NCBI GenBank assembly: GCA_037176905.1 | Contig: JBBBWG010026978.1 | Span: forward strand, 98,416 to 162,415 | Direction of reading: 5' to 3' | Source of the DNA: Azolla pinnata | Taxonomy: Eukaryota > Streptophyta > Polypodiopsida > Salviniales > Salviniaceae | Length of the DNA: 64,000 nucleotides | In this document: positions 36,082 through 48,964 of the stretch, in pieces | How positions within the stretch are numbered: the first letter of the stretch is position 1 | Layout of the letters: each line of letters starts with the position of its first letter | The notes under the pieces: generated by a model | What the model saw: the letters and a program-made list of their open reading frames with translations, nothing else | The model's database searches: none | Told to the model about the DNA's origin: nothing | Made by a program: the position numbers and the translations under genes

Positions 36082-39000
36082 ATGCAACTTTTCACGCTGG
36101 TATTGTGCTGTCTGGAGAAAGCCTTTACTTTCAATTGCACAGGTAACAGTTCTCAACAGCACTTTGTAGTTTTTCGTGCAGTTATACCTACTGAAGTGGA
36201 TCTATAATGAGCAATCAACATTTTCTGTCTGACTCAACAGTTACCAGTTTTACCTTCAACCTTGGAATTTCTTTATCTCCGTTTTCGTTACATTTGAAAA
36301 CTCAACTCGTGGGATCTGAATTACTCAATAAATAGCTGCTCAACCTTCTTTTTTCTAAAAAAAATTCTTTTGAACAGTTAACTGAGTACTCTGCAGTGTG
36401 TTTATGCAACAATTTATGCTGATTTCCTGGAGATGGTTTAGTATTTGAGTCTGTTCCAGGGAATTTTATACATTTTCAGTTCTATATGTGATAGAATGTA
36501 TTTAGACCGAAGAAAACTGGCATGGACAATCAAAGGCCTCAGCAAAATTGGGTTGGAAGGAGTCTTTAAGAATTTTTTGAAGCATGGAGGCTCATAAAGA
36601 AAACTTTTTGAAGCATGACGTGGAAGTTCTAATGTTGTTGGAAGATGAAACAGTGACAAATTGTGGAGGATCATTTATACAGTTATCCATTTATGGCCAC
36701 ATTCTGTCATCCTAAGGAAAAATGAAGGATTGTAAGGGAAAGTGTGCAATAGTGACATTCGAAACTTTTGGCGACATACTGACGATATCGACTACTACAT
36801 GAAACCTGACGGAGCATAGCAGTAGGAAAAAATCACCAAACCTGCAAACTTGCACAAAGTTCGTTCTAGGATCAGCACTTTTTCTCAGCTGTGTGGCAGA
36901 TAAACACTTTTGGAGTGCATCTCATGACAACTTGGCATAAGTGTAATGCAGGAAAATCATGAGAATCCAGGAGAAGAGGGTTTTGAAAGTTGGATTGTGT
37001 TCAGATCCTGGGACAAAAGTTGGATTGTATGACAATAATCTAGATTAACTTTTGTTGATGCTCTAGAGCTAGTAATAAAGATCCATTAAACAGTTTGCTG
37101 AAGTCTGTAGTGGGAGATCATATTTCTGCCTGGTGTTTTCTTTTGCGAAGGATGTTAATATGTTGAACTCAAAGCCCTGAGTATTTTCTTTAGTGTATTT
37201 TCTTTAGGAATCAATTACTTGCTCAAAGCCCTGAGTGAAAACTCTCTAGATCTATTTTCAAGTTTCAAGTAAAGTACCGTTTTGGGGCTTACTGTCTGTA
37301 TTAATAAAAGAATGAACATCTGGTGCAATAGTCAAGTTGCTGATACATTCGTATGAACTGGTAGTGACAAATGTATAATCTGAACTTACACTGGGTCCTT
37401 AGATTGTTTTACTGGTTAATGTATTATCTGCAGAAACTTTTGTTTATTTCCGGGTCGGTGATGGAACAATGCTATGGAAGAGCGGGATGTGTAAAGTCAC
37501 ATCATTGTCACACACACATTATGTTGAGCATGCCTCTCATCAGGTGAGTAGAAATATTCTTTTCTTCATGTGAATTAAATGCTACATAGCTATGAGAAAT
37601 TATATTTCATTATGCATACATATGGCTGGTTTAATAGGTATCAACTTCTGTTAACCAAGAGACCCCCATCATTAATTCCATCAGCAAGTGCCCACTTTGT
37701 GCTTCCTAGAGCTTCACTTCAGGCAAGTGGCTTCCCACCATCTATGTATTTCTTTTTACATGCCCCAAGAAATGCTTTGAACCAATGGTCAGATCTCTAT
37801 AAGCTTTAAAAAATTACGAATGATCTCAAAATGTTCAGAAAAATCAAATAAAATTCAACAATTAACAAATACAAATACGAATTTTGATTATAAAGAAAGT
37901 TCTGTCATAATGTATTGGTGGATCCCAGTGAACAAATTTGTACCCTCAAATAAAATTTCTTTCCATCTCGTGTTTCCAATGCTTCTATAAGAAGTTGCCC
38001 TCTTTATTACTAAAGGCTTCTATCTAACATAATCAGTTATCTATGGAAGTTGTCAATGTGATGTGTATAAACTTGTGGCCACCATTCTTTTCAATACATT
38101 GATTCATAATCCCGCAGGACTCACATAAAAAGGGAGCAAGGCCAGTAGAAGCACCGTCTCCTCAATGGCATAAGAGACAGTATCATCTTTTCAAAAGAAC
38201 TGGCCAATCGGCTTCAGGAACCAAGGCAAAATCGTTGGTTGAAATTGTATGCTACGTCCAAATACTACAACCATGGTGTTCCCATGTCAAACGAGATCAA
38301 TCACTTGCGAAAAGAAATACATTCAAATCATGAATTGTCTTGTCCTGATGCAGGTAATGCCTCTGTCGAATGTCAAGGAGGAGATCTATGCAGCCTTAGA
38401 TGAATGGGTTGCATTTGAGGTCGAGTTTCCTATTATTGCTGTAGGCAAGGCGTTGAAAGAATTGAAGCATCAAGAGCAGTGGCAGAGAATTATTCAGGTT
38501 CTCTTTTTTTATGGGTGTTAAGGTTCAGATATATAGAAAGAAACTAGATCAGGATGGAATAAATCATTATGTCTAGGATGTAATCATGCTTCACGGGTTA
38601 CATAAATCATCTCTAACAAAGTGATGTTCATGATCCAATGATGCAATCAAGGCATTTGAGAGGTATATCACCATTAACATAGTGAGGAACATTTTGCAGG
38701 CCATATATTTCTACTGTATGTAAAAGGATAGAGTGTAATGCAGCACTGTCTCGATATGCTGTTTTGAGAAGTTCGATATCATGAAAACCTCTAATTGGGC
38801 CATTGCAATGATGATGTCTTGTTTGTAAGAAAATGTTCCTGCTTATTTCACTGTTTTTGCACATTGGTACATTCATATGTAAGAGACAGTAAAACACATT
38901 GTTTAATATCTGCATTCATTTTTTTTGCAATCAATATCTTATATGTATATGTTATGGATAGGTATCAAAGTGGATGCTAAGTAAGGGTCAAGGCCAGACA

Positions 39001-39996
39001 TTTGGGACATACGAACTCTTGCTGAAGGCGTATGACATGGATGCTCGATTAGAGGACACAGAGGCATTATGGGAAAAGCTGATATCAATGCATACAAGAT
39101 CAACACCTAAAAGTATGTTTTCGCGGATGATGAATATTTACAAGAGACGGAAGATGCCAGGAAAACTCCTTGAGGTAGATGTCTATTTTTCACTTCTTTT
39201 ATATGCATGTAGAGCCCACCTCCTCCCGAAGTAGTTTTATACAACATGCTTTCTGACGTGTATTTTTTTCTTAGATTTCTTTGCATTTAGCCAAAGTAAA
39301 TTGATTCATAAGGGTTGAACAAATATATGAACAAATTCTTCTATTTCTTCACTCTCACATGCTCTTGTGTTTAGATTAGAGTAATTCACTCTTCTCCATC
39401 TCAACAATTTTGTTATTCATGAAAAATTCTCTTTCGTTAGCTAAATTATTCTAATTCTTTTTCAATATATTCCGACGAGATGGTTTTTCTGCGGACTTTT
39501 CTGCGAACCCTGTTGTTTTGGAAGAGTTGTGAGTTTATTCCTAGCTCGTCTATCCTTAATATATCTCGAGTTTTAATTGCATTTGAGCCGTATGTATGTT
39601 ACCGCAATTATGGAAATGCAGGCTAGGTAAATGCTAAGGGAAGATGAATCATAATTCTTTGTTTCATGCATCAATCCACTGCAATCAGTTGTTGAGCAGG
39701 GTTATTTTGAAATGTTGTGAATACTAAAGATTATAAACTGTATGTCTAATCTAAAAACATATAATTCATATCACAACTGAACATTTTTTATTATGTGCAT
39801 GTTCATAAAGGTCTTTGCACAGATGGAAAATCTTAAAGTGAAACCAGATAAGGACATATTGGCAATGGCGGTGGAAGCGTACAAGGAAGTCGGAATGCGG
39901 GGGAAAGAAGAGGAACTCAAGGAGAGGTATCGGCCGCCTCGTTGGAAGTACTACAGAAGTGTGGGAGTGAGGAGAAGAGTTCCACTTAGCGAGTAG
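36082..39996 (+). CDS. Short P-class pentatricopeptide repeat protein (At4g18975-like)
   Basis: Predicted exons: 36082-36142, 37434-37543, 38118-38246, 38354-38497, 38962-39174, 39811-39996; 280 residues with all phases matching. The conserved part begins about residue 60: LSNVKEEIYAALDEWVAFEV, FPIIAVGKALKELK, WQRIIQVSKWMLSKGQGQTF, TYELLLKAYDMDARLEDTEA, SRMMNIYKRRKMPGKLLEVF and KVKPDKDILAMAVEAYKEVG, ending in a basic tail with RYRPPRWKYY. This is the layout of small plant PPR proteins such as Arabidopsis At4g18975 (from memory), comparable in size to the THA8 group that aids organellar intron splicing. Exons 1-2 are supported only by phase and open frame; the start MQLFTLVLCCLEKAF could act as an organelle presequence. 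Exons 3-6 are firm. RNA binding in an organelle is inferred. Confidence 0.83.
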
Positions 39997-41187
39997 TAAA
40001 GGAAGGGTGTGCTAGATGAGGTTCTGGTGAGTTGCTGAAGCAAAAATTCTTTTGCTTTGTCGAGGGTGTCAGATATCACAGATCTGTGGATCTATGTTCT
40101 CTCTCTCGCACCATAACTGGTGTCCTTGAACATGTATTGTCATGGTCGTCGTCATCATCGATGCCCATTCAGTATCAGAGCCGAGTGTTGCCTTACCCAA
40201 CGTCTGATTCTTTTTGTACAGCTTTGTCCAGAGTGCGAGCTGGTGATCGGAAGAGTGGCTATACCGTGTAAGCCAACCGTGGATGCACTCGGACAGATAG
40301 AGTTCAAACTAATAATCATGCCCATGACTCAGTAATCTGTTGAAACATGGTTACTGTGTGCTATTTTTCTTTTGGGTGATTTCAGGCTGGAAGACGGCCA
40401 AACATGGATGTTCACGATTGAAACGTGGATCACATGTCTTTGTTGCAAATGTCTGGAATTTTTTGTCGTATTTACATAAAAGCTCTTGCCAGAGGCAACC
40501 CATCCACCATCATCATCCAAAACAATGCACCTTCTAGAGTGAATTGTCTAAAACTCTGCACCACCATCTTGCACATCTGTGTACATGTGTACAATTTGAG
40601 ACCGTGTTTGATTGTACAAGCTTCATCTTCAGCCAGATTCCATGTTGGGGTTTCTGCAGCTGAAAGATTGATCTTTCCTGTAGATCTTTCCATCCTCAAC
40701 TTTAGAATCTGGGCCCCACTAGGACAGTCGGATGGATGCCAACACCAGCTATCAAAATATCGCTTACGTCCCAAAATGGAACCTTAGCTTCAAACAATTT
40801 CCAGAAGGCTGCTTGCCTTACTGTTGAGCAATGCCAGATTTCGAAACATGTAAAGTGGCCATCGGAAACTTCAAGCATCTACTGATTAGATCAGATTTGA
40901 TCAACGACTTGACCTTTGATGGATTCGATGACCCTTCCCCGCAAGCATTTATTTATATAAGACTTGTGCACCTTCCTTCTTCTTCTTGTTCTTCTGCTCT
41001 GTAAAATCAGGTCTATTTTTATGTTCTCTAGAAACCCTGGATTTTCAGTTCATTGGGTCCTTCCCAGAATGACCCTCTTTCTTCTTGTTTGGGCTCAGGG
41101 GCATCCCGAGAATATACCAAAACCGGAGCTGAATTTTGTGCAGCGAGAAACAGAGGGCGAGCGAGCGCACAGAGAGCGAGACGCGCG
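39997..41187. other. Intergenic / 3' UTR and DDRGK1 promoter
   Basis: Directly downstream of the short PPR stop codon. No coding signal recognised. The last about 100 bases before 41188 are purine-rich (GAGCGAGCGC, GAGAGCGAG) as in plant leaders. Confidence 0.5.
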
Positions 41188-44100
41188 ATGGTGGATCCTG
41201 TCGTTGCTTTGATCCCAGCGCTTCTGCTCCTCTTTCTCATCCCTCTGCTTCTCCTCTTCCGTCGTCGCAGGGAATCCAATCAAGAAAGGGAGAAAAACCA
41301 GGTCTTTTTCTTGCTCCTTTTTTTTCCCCAATCTCTTGGCTGTTCTTTTTTGTCTGTTTTGAGAGCTGGGCTTCCCCGAGTATTACGATTCCGTCTGTTC
41401 CAGAGTCTAGGGTTCTTGCTCATCGCTGATGATTCCGTCCAATCAAAGAGAGAAGGATCGGATTTCCATCAATGGTTTTTTGTTCTTTTTATGTGGTTCC
41501 GGATTAATGATAAAAAGAAGGGCAATCGAGTGTTTTGATTCGCGGGGCATGTGCCTGAAAACACAGTTCGTTAGGGCTTAGCTTGCATCTTTGCACTGTT
41601 CCTGTTATAAGCTGGAAACGGAGGCTCGGTTTCTTTCGATGCATGTTTTACGTTCAGAAAATTTTGAATATTTCTACCAGAGTTGGATGCACTCTGACAT
41701 CAGATTTTCACTTTCCATTCATAAATGCTATGAAAAATTCGACTTTTTGCTGCAATGCATATTTCATTCCCTGGTGTAATCTGGGTTCCTAGGCTATACA
41801 AGAGAACAGCTTAACGCACAATGGTAGTATGCACGTCAGTGCTTCTTGTGATGGGTCAATCTTACACTGCAATGATTCTAGGAGTCGCATCTTATTCGTG
41901 TATTTGATTAAGATAAGCCTCATGAACCATTAATGAAGGCTGAGGTTCCTGTGCAGAAGGAGGTCAAATTGACCATTTGTGGCAGGATAGATGCAAACAT
42001 TCCCAATAGATTGTCAAGTTTGTGGAATGAAGGAATGTAGCTGTAATGTTCCGTTGGTTACTTGTATATGTTTGGATTTTCATACTGATATACCCATGTC
42101 AGTCAAATGAGACCGACGACTCAGATATATCAGTAGAAAATGGGCCCAAACATATATTCATGTAACCGAGTGAACATTACAGTTGTTAGGCATGGGCAAA
42201 CCCATAAACTCTAATCCTTGTGTTGAGAGTTCAAGCCTATATCGATCCACACATGTGCATGAGCAGAGGCATGTACATGGAATGGGTTTAACCTTGTCAT
42301 CTTACTGAAGGTTTATGTGTATGAAGAAGCTTGTATGGGGTATTCCACTGTGTTCATAATTGATAATTATTGACGAGTTTTGGAACTTCTGTTCTTGTCC
42401 GAGTTTTGCATCTATCTTGTCCCACTGCTTAATGACATTGTGTATCTCAATTTGATGAAAGAATTGCTGCTGTATTCAGGATGTTGTGGGTGTGGAGACC
42501 CAACCTATCTCACGTCAGGTGGGTGCTCGCCGGATGAGGAGAAGAAATGTGGATGGTGCATCTTCTTCCTCTTCTGTGACTGGTATGTAATGATTACTTT
42601 GTTTTATGTATTGTTGATAGTTACCTCTCACCCTCGTGTTAATTTGCACAAGATTTTGAATAAAGCTTCTCAAGAACAAGAGGATGAGACTGAAGAGGAA
42701 GAGGTGCAAGCCACCTATTATGCTGCAAAAAACTCAAAAAAGAAGGATTTGAAGAAGCATGACAAGGAAGCTCGTAGACAAGTTAACTTGACCTTCTATT
42801 ACTTTAGGATGGCACCTTTTTTATGAAAAAAGTGTATGCTGAATACTCCCCTTTATCTATGAAGGCTGAAGTTGCATCGCGAGATATCAGAAAGCAAAAG
42901 CAAGACCGATATGCTGAGGTGCGACGCCGGAAAGATGAGGAAAGAGAAGCTGAAGAACTAAGGAAGGTGTGGCATGCATCATATGCATCCAAATAATTTA
43001 TGTGATTCTGTAAATCAAGTAAAATTAAGACCTTGACCATCATATTCATCCTGGATGTACTCATTGTTTGAAGGAAGAAGAAGCAAGGATACAAAGGATG
43101 AAGGAAGAGGAAGCTGAAAAAGCAGAGTTTGACAAGTGGAAAGATGCTTTTACGGTTGATAATGAGGGAACTTTGGGAGATTCACAGGAAGAATCCGGGG
43201 GCTTGTTGGAAGACTTTGTGCAATACATAAAGGTATATTGCTTTACATTGATAGTATATTATATATTTTCTGATCTATTTAATTTGAAGCAGTAGGAGGG
43301 TATATTGCTGAGTGAATCTATCATTGGTCATGTTCGGTTAAGGAATCACGTCTTCTTGGTAAATGCGGCAATCTAAGAAAGTTCTCTTTGAGAACACATT
43401 TGAACAGGTTTGGTTTTAGTTTGGATTAGTGGATGATGTGTTTTTGTGTATATGGATCGATGAATCCAAGCCGGTTATTTCTCAGAGGAAATTTGAGATG
43501 TTTGGCAAAAACCTTGATATGAGTCCTGGATTTTGTAGCATTATGATGGGTATTATGTGATGTACACAAAAGCATATCTTTTAGCAAAACATAGTGAACA
43601 TGGGCATAAAATGCTATGAAAAATATGCAGAAATGGCTAGCAGGGAGTAATTAGGCTACAGATTAGGCCGTTTAACTTGTGAACAACCATTTCTTTAGCA
43701 ACAGTCTGAGCAAAGAAGTTAGGGCTAAGTTGTATTTAAGGTTAGATATTCAATCTGCCCTTCCTTCTTGTCTAGAGGATGGGTACTTGCTATCTCCTAC
43801 TTAGATATGAATTGTAGAAGGATCTCAGCTCATTAGCTTTTCATGTTGGGTAGAGGATAACTTTTTATTCTACTTATTTCACCCAGTCCATTGATATATA
43901 TAGATTTGATTATTCAATGCGAATTCGTATGCCTCTGTTTTCACGGGGCTGTTCATCAAAGAGGAGGCTCAGCACACAGATGATTATTAAGAAATAGAGG
44001 ACCAACTAGCATTTAGACGAACTAATTCAAACTGGAAATCGAGTTTCCTGGCTTCACATGAAAGAGTGCCATACGGAATTCTTTGTTGCATTGTGTACTC

Positions 44101-44700
44101 GGAGCAATGTTCTGAGCTAAGACTTTCTCCTGTGCAGAAGCACAAGTGTGTACAATTGGAGGACCTCGCAGCTGAGTTCCACCTTCGAACGCAGGCAAGT
44201 GAATTCTGGATTCGTTTTTGGGCTCAGGCAATATGAGAGAATGATTTGAGAGGCTTAGGCATAGCATTCCTCTCGAGTGGGCATGGTTGTTGATTTGATG
44301 CATTGACTCTCGCTGTCGGTTTTTGATTCGATGTTGATGTGCACATGTTTTTCTAATACAGGATGCCATTGCGAGAATATTGTCCCTTGAGAAGATGGGT
44401 AAGCTAGCCCTGGTTATCTTGCTCCCTTGTTTTATCTACCTATTGTTTGAAGTGCATGGATCTTTCTTGACCCTGATCTGTTTTGTGGGTTCTATGAAAG
44501 ATCGCTTGTCGGGTGTAATGGATGATAGGGGCAAGTTCATCTACATCTCCTTGGAGGAAATGAAGGCTGTTGCAGACTATATAAAATCACGGGGCCGAGT
44601 AAGCATCGCGCATCTGGCAAGCAAGTCAAATGAATTTATTGATCTCGAGACGAAGGTGGTTGTTGGCACGGAAGGCTCGACACTAGAATTGGAGGCGTGA
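41188..44700 (+). CDS. DDRGK1: DDRGK domain protein 1 (UFBP1), UFMylation ligase component
   Basis: ER-membrane adaptor that works with UFL1 (and CDK5RAP3) to attach UFM1 to targets in ribosome quality control and ER-phagy. Exons: 41188-41301, 42480-42582, 42666-42781, 42865-42966, 43074-43232, 44138-44194, 44362-44398, 44501-44700; 295 residues, all phases matching. Residues 4-24 ([20 protein letters not shown]) form the N-terminal anchor, followed by RRRRES. A charged coiled-coil follows ([40 protein letters not shown]), then the PCI/winged-helix part [20 protein letters not shown] and the name motif [17 protein letters not shown]. The intron after exon 6 starts with GC in a perfect context (CAG|GCAAGT). 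Start: first ATG, followed at once by the membrane helix. Length is normal. Confidence 0.95.
42039..42186. repeat. Imperfect foldback (about 70-bp arms) in DDRGK1 intron 1
   Basis: The left arm (about 42039-42104: CTGTAATGTT, GGTTAC, ATATGTTTGG, TACTGATATA) matches the complement of the right arm (about 42109-42186: TATATCAGTA, CCAAACATAT, GTAACC, AACATTACAG). The RNA could fold into a long stem. It resembles a non-autonomous MITE or a young miRNA-type hairpin. Confidence 0.75.
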
Positions 44701-45992
44701 TTCCCTTGATGTGTTTTTTTCTCGCAAATGGATGATACAAGTTTGGAAGAAGCTATGATCCAGACGGTTTCCAAGCTGGTAAAAATTTGTAATTGTGGAA
44801 CTGCGTATACGAAGGAAATGATTCACAGATGACCCCTTTGTTTGTCACAACAAATTGAACTCTATGTCAAATTTGTGTCTCGCTTGTTTGTTGTTGCTTG
44901 CGATTGGGTTTTTGATCGTGTAGGTCCTTGTTGGTTGTCCTCAAAAAAGATAAGTTAGCAAGCGAAGCCCATTGCTTGCCTCATTGATGCATATAATGGT
45001 GGCTCTACTCAACCAAGCTCTTTTGGTTGCCAGATGTGGAAACAATTTAATGGACATCAATTATGCTTTCTAACTATTTGCCCGAATTCGTCTGTAAAAA
45101 GGTTCTCGCTCTCAAATTGATCAAATGTACTATAGTTTGCAATCGGCCATTGCTTGCCTAACGAGTGGTTGCGGATGTTGCAAGGTTGTTGGGATCATGG
45201 GTTCCTTTGTCGTTGAAAGAGGACTTTGATTGAATGTATCACATGGATTCCATGCCAAGGGGTGCAAACTACAATAGCTTATTACACGTATCACGCAGAT
45301 TACACGCCAAGGGACGGAACTTACCATCGAAGGATCACAAGATCTTATGCTAACTAGTTGGAATTCTGCTCCTGAAAACATATCGAGCTAAGACGATGCG
45401 TCGATGTACCTTCCCATTCTTTGAAGCAAAGAAATGAAGAAACTCTTGGAATACATCCACGGTCATAATTAATCGTTAACAGAAACTTGAAGCTGACAAG
45501 CAATAGATCGAGAGGTACATGGTCAATAAGCAATAGTTTCTTCGAGGAGTTGCCGTGGCAAGCTTGGGAAGTTTTCGAGCAAGGAGAACAATTCGTTCTA
45601 GATCTCGGACTGCCTCAAGCCGAAGCCCAAGCAGAAACGCCGAGATTGATTCGCAGAAAAGGCGTCGAAAGGAAACATAACAGCAACGCAGTTGCGACTC
45701 ATAATGCCCCCGAAGATTGCGATGTCCGATGCTCGTTGATCGAGCTCCAAGATGGTCAGAAAGTCGATACAGGCTGGAGAAGCAGGAGCGCTTATCAGCT
45801 GCGTCCTTCACGAGGTTATCAGCCCGTGAGTGTGATCGACGAACTCATCATCAAGCTTATCAGCTCTGGGCAACACGCTCGCTTATCGGCTTATCACCCT
45901 TATCGGCTTATCACCAGCCCGCTTATCAGCTTATCACACGCCACAATGGAAAGATCAGCCAAAAAACGACTTTCTTCGCCTGCGTCAAAACC
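44701..45992. other. Intergenic; short CTTATC repeats near the end
   Basis: DDRGK1 3' UTR and spacer. Between about 45790 and 45935 the blocks GCTTATCAGCT, CTTATCGGCTTATCACC and similar recur about eight times (GATAAG on the minus strand). No reliable gene. Confidence 0.55.
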
Positions 45993-46193
45993 ATGGCTTC
46001 TTCTTCTTCTTCGTCTTCTTCTTCCTTCTGTTCGCCTCTCTCAGACCTAACCCTAATTCTTCGCCTCTTCACTGTTCTCCGGCGTGTATCTACCCACCCC
46101 GCTACTGCTGCTACTGCTGCTGCTGCTGCTGCTGCGATTTCTTCTTCGTCTTCTTGTTCAGGGGCTCGCTTTTATTCGGTCTCGCTTTCCTAA
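45993..46193 (+). CDS. Small Ser/Ala-rich ORF resembling an organelle transit peptide
   Basis: 66 codons from ATG 45993 to TAA 46193. Composition: a serine run, then LILRLFTVLRRVS, an Ala/Thr run encoded by a CTG/GCT microsatellite, another Ser run and ARFYSVS. Ser/Arg-rich and acid-free, as in plastid or mitochondrial presequences, but I find no downstream exon for a mature protein. It could be a first exon of an unseen gene, an upstream frame in the FLX-like leader, or chance. Confidence 0.25.
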   Translation: MASSSSSSSSSFCSPLSDLTLILRLFTVLRRVSTHPATAATAAAAAAAISSSSSCSGARFYSVSLS

Positions 46194-46799
46194 ATGCTTC
46201 GACATCTACATCGTTCAACTCAGAGGTGAGAAACACAATCCGAATCGCTTCCCGTTTCTTGCGTTTCAACTCAGAGGTTATGGATATTCGTGGAAGCTTC
46301 GGGAAAGGCTATGCGTATTCGTCTTTCTGTATAAGAAACGTTTTCTTCACTGTCCGCCCTCAGATTTCTGCTCTTTCCTTACCGAGAAAATGAAGGACTT
46401 TGCATCTCCTTACTGCTGTGCTTGTTTGTGTATCCATGGAACCTTCGTCTTCTGCTAAGTCTTGACGTTCATTTCACAATCATTTTAATCCGTCGTTCCT
46501 ATTTCCCTCCCTTTCTAGTTCTTCTTATGTGAACACTGTTCTTTGCCTGCGTCTTTGTGGTGTGATGTCTTTTTTTCTGTTCCTGATTGCTTCCCTGGGG
46601 CTCCTAATCCCATTGTGATTATCTGGCCGAGCCCCTTCAAGATGAAATGTCAGTACTATAAACAACTTGAAATTCCATGTAATGCTCTCGTGTGTTTTTT
46701 TTTGTGCTCTTGTTACGATATGTGTATATCCTTCATAAGATTGGTCGTGAAGAAAGATTATATTTTGTTTCATAAAGTTTCACGGAAACAACTCATGAT
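46194..46799. other. Intergenic or FLX-like 5' leader
   Basis: TTCAACTCAGAGGT occurs twice (about 46216 and 46265), the first copy followed by a donor-like GTGAGAA. No coding motif recognised. Confidence 0.4.
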
Positions 46800-47500
46800 G
46801 ACAGAAAGAAAAGTTTATGTTACCTTAGTGATCAATCTCAAGTGTGGGGCATTGTTTCACATCGTGTACATGTTGAACTTCAGTAGTGAAGAGAGGGAGA
46901 GATGGCATAAGGAGGGACAAGCTTATCATGTTAATGTTGCGATCAATCTCAGGTGTGGGGGGTTGCTCTTTATAATCTACATGCCAAGATTCAGTAGTGA
47001 AAAGAGGGAAAGAGAGATACGGCAAGAGGAAGAAGGAAAAGCTTATTGTAGAAAACTTATTTTCTTAATGGCAGGTGGTGGAAAAAGTGTATCATGTTTA
47101 GGTCAATAGAGAGAGAGAGAGATTGCAGGGAGAGGAACGCTATTGTAATGAATCTGATGTGTGTGGCATTGTTTTGTATTCTATACTGGTGTTCAAAACT
47201 TAGTAGTGAAGAAAACGAGAAGCAGCGAGAGAGAGTAGGCGAGGAAGAGATGACAGGAAGGCGTTTGGCATTTTTTCTTATTGTGTACAGATAATAAGCT
47301 ATCAGTACTGGAAAGAGAGAGATAGACATGTTAGATTATCTTCTTTGGACGTCAAATATAGCCTATGAGACCAAGCCTATTGTAATGAATGTGAGATGTA
47401 TGGCATCGTTTGGTATGATGTACAGGTAATCAAAGCTTGGTACTGAAGAAAGAAAGAGAGAGAGAGAGAGAGGGATGGCAGGAAGAGGAAGGCTAGCTCC
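46800..47500. repeat. Four diverged tandem copies running into the FLX-like start codon
   Basis: Copies at about 46812-46918, 46930-47045, 47135-47265 and 47375-47500 share a CAATCTCAAGTGTGGGGCAT / GAATCTGATGTGTGTGGCAT block, a GTACATG or GTACAGG block, TTCAGTAGTGAAGA and a purine-rich GAGAGAG tail. The fourth copy's tail contains the FLX-like ATG (GGGATGGCAGGAAG); the third copy reads GAGATGACAGGAAGG at the same place. Confidence 0.75.
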
Positions 47501-48964
47501 TTCGCCGATACTACCTGGGCGGGGGCCAGTAGGAGGAACTCTACGTGGAGGAGGAGGAGCAGGGTTGATGGGGCCAGGAACAAGAGCAGGGTGTGATATC
47601 CTCCCACCGACAGCTGCCATGGTGGAGGAGAAGCTCGCAATTCAGCACATTGAGATACAGAAGCTCCTGAGCGAGAACCAGCGGCTAGCTGCCACCCATG
47701 TGGCCCTTCGGCAGGAGCTCGCCTCATCCCAGCGTGAGATCCAGCGGCTCCAGCAAGCCCTTGCCGCCTCCCAACTTGAGTGTGATCAGGAGATCAGGGG
47801 CCTTACCGAGAAGCTCTCCAAGCTGGAGGCAGAGCTTCGCTCCCTCGAGCCCCTCAAGGTTGACCTCCAGAAATCTCACACCGACATACAGAAGCTCTTT
47901 CTCAGTCGGCAAGAGCTTAGTGCACAGGTTCATCAGCTCACCCAGGAGCTTCAGCGAAGTAAAGGCGACAATCAGAAGCTCCCCACCTTAAAAGCAGAAG
48001 TCGAAACTCTCCTCCAGGAGATTCAGCATGTGAGGTATGGAGAAATTATACAAGTATAGTTGTGTTTTGTTTTTCTGATTTATTAATGCATGCCACTTGT
48101 TTGGCATACCAGGTGCCTCAGATCTTTAACCTCCTGGTTTGCCTTGTGTCCTAATGAGCAATGCATTCATACCTGATGCTTTGAAAACTTGAATGAAGAA
48201 TGCAGTAATGAGTCTGGTTGTTTTCTTTCTTTTTAATGTCATCTCTGAAGAGAGATGCATAGAGCTTTAGTTATTTAAGCATGCCTCGTGGTTGGTATGC
48301 CATGTCACTCTAGAAGCTGGGAACTTCAATTTTAAACTGCTTATGGATGACAGGAATGCATTTGAGTATGAAAAGAACGCCAATGCAGAATTGTTAGAGC
48401 AGAGGACCGTAATGGAGAAGAATCTTGTCTCTATGGCTCGAGAAGTGGAGAAGTTGAGGGCAGAACTGACAAACTCAGACAAGAAATTTCGTGGTATATT
48501 TTATTTATGATACAGGATATGAACATGAATGCTTTAGTATCCTCAACCATCAATGAAATATTAATGCTTTAGTTTCAGATGTGTTCTTGCCATATCAATA
48601 AAAAAATACTTCTCGTACACTGAGGAATGGTATTGTAAAATCACATGGACTTATGTCAGTTGTTCGTTTCCACTTGCAGCTGGTTCTTATGGTGGTGCTT
48701 ATGGTCCCGAGTCTGGGTACCCATCAGTACCCTCTTATACAGATGGATATGGCTTGGGACAGGTAGACTTAAACATTTATTTTCTTTTAGTTGCTCAAGT
48801 TTTAGTGTCCTCTGAATGTTTTATTTTATCTTGTCTGAACAATTTCCTTTGTGCAGATGGGTTCTGCTATTGATGGTGGAGTCAATTATGCTGCTGGATC
48901 AGTACCTCCTTGGAATGCATACGAGGCTGCACAGCGTGGTGGTGTTCCTCATAGCCGCAAATGA
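47475..48964 (+). CDS. FLX-like coiled-coil protein
   Basis: Exons 47475-48034, 48354-48493, 48680-48762, 48857-48964; 296 residues, phases matching. A Gly/Pro/Arg-rich head (residues 1-50) precedes a long coiled coil from about residue 50 to 235: [80 protein letters not shown] and [15 protein letters not shown]. The tail is Gly/Tyr/Ser-rich ([20 protein letters not shown]). This order fits the FLOWERING LOCUS C EXPRESSOR-like (FLX/FLL) family, scaffold subunits of FRIGIDA-type transcription complexes in Arabidopsis. In a seed-free plant without FLC the role would be a more general chromatin or transcription scaffold; that is inference. The start region lies in the last copy of a tandem repeat. 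Confidence 0.92.
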
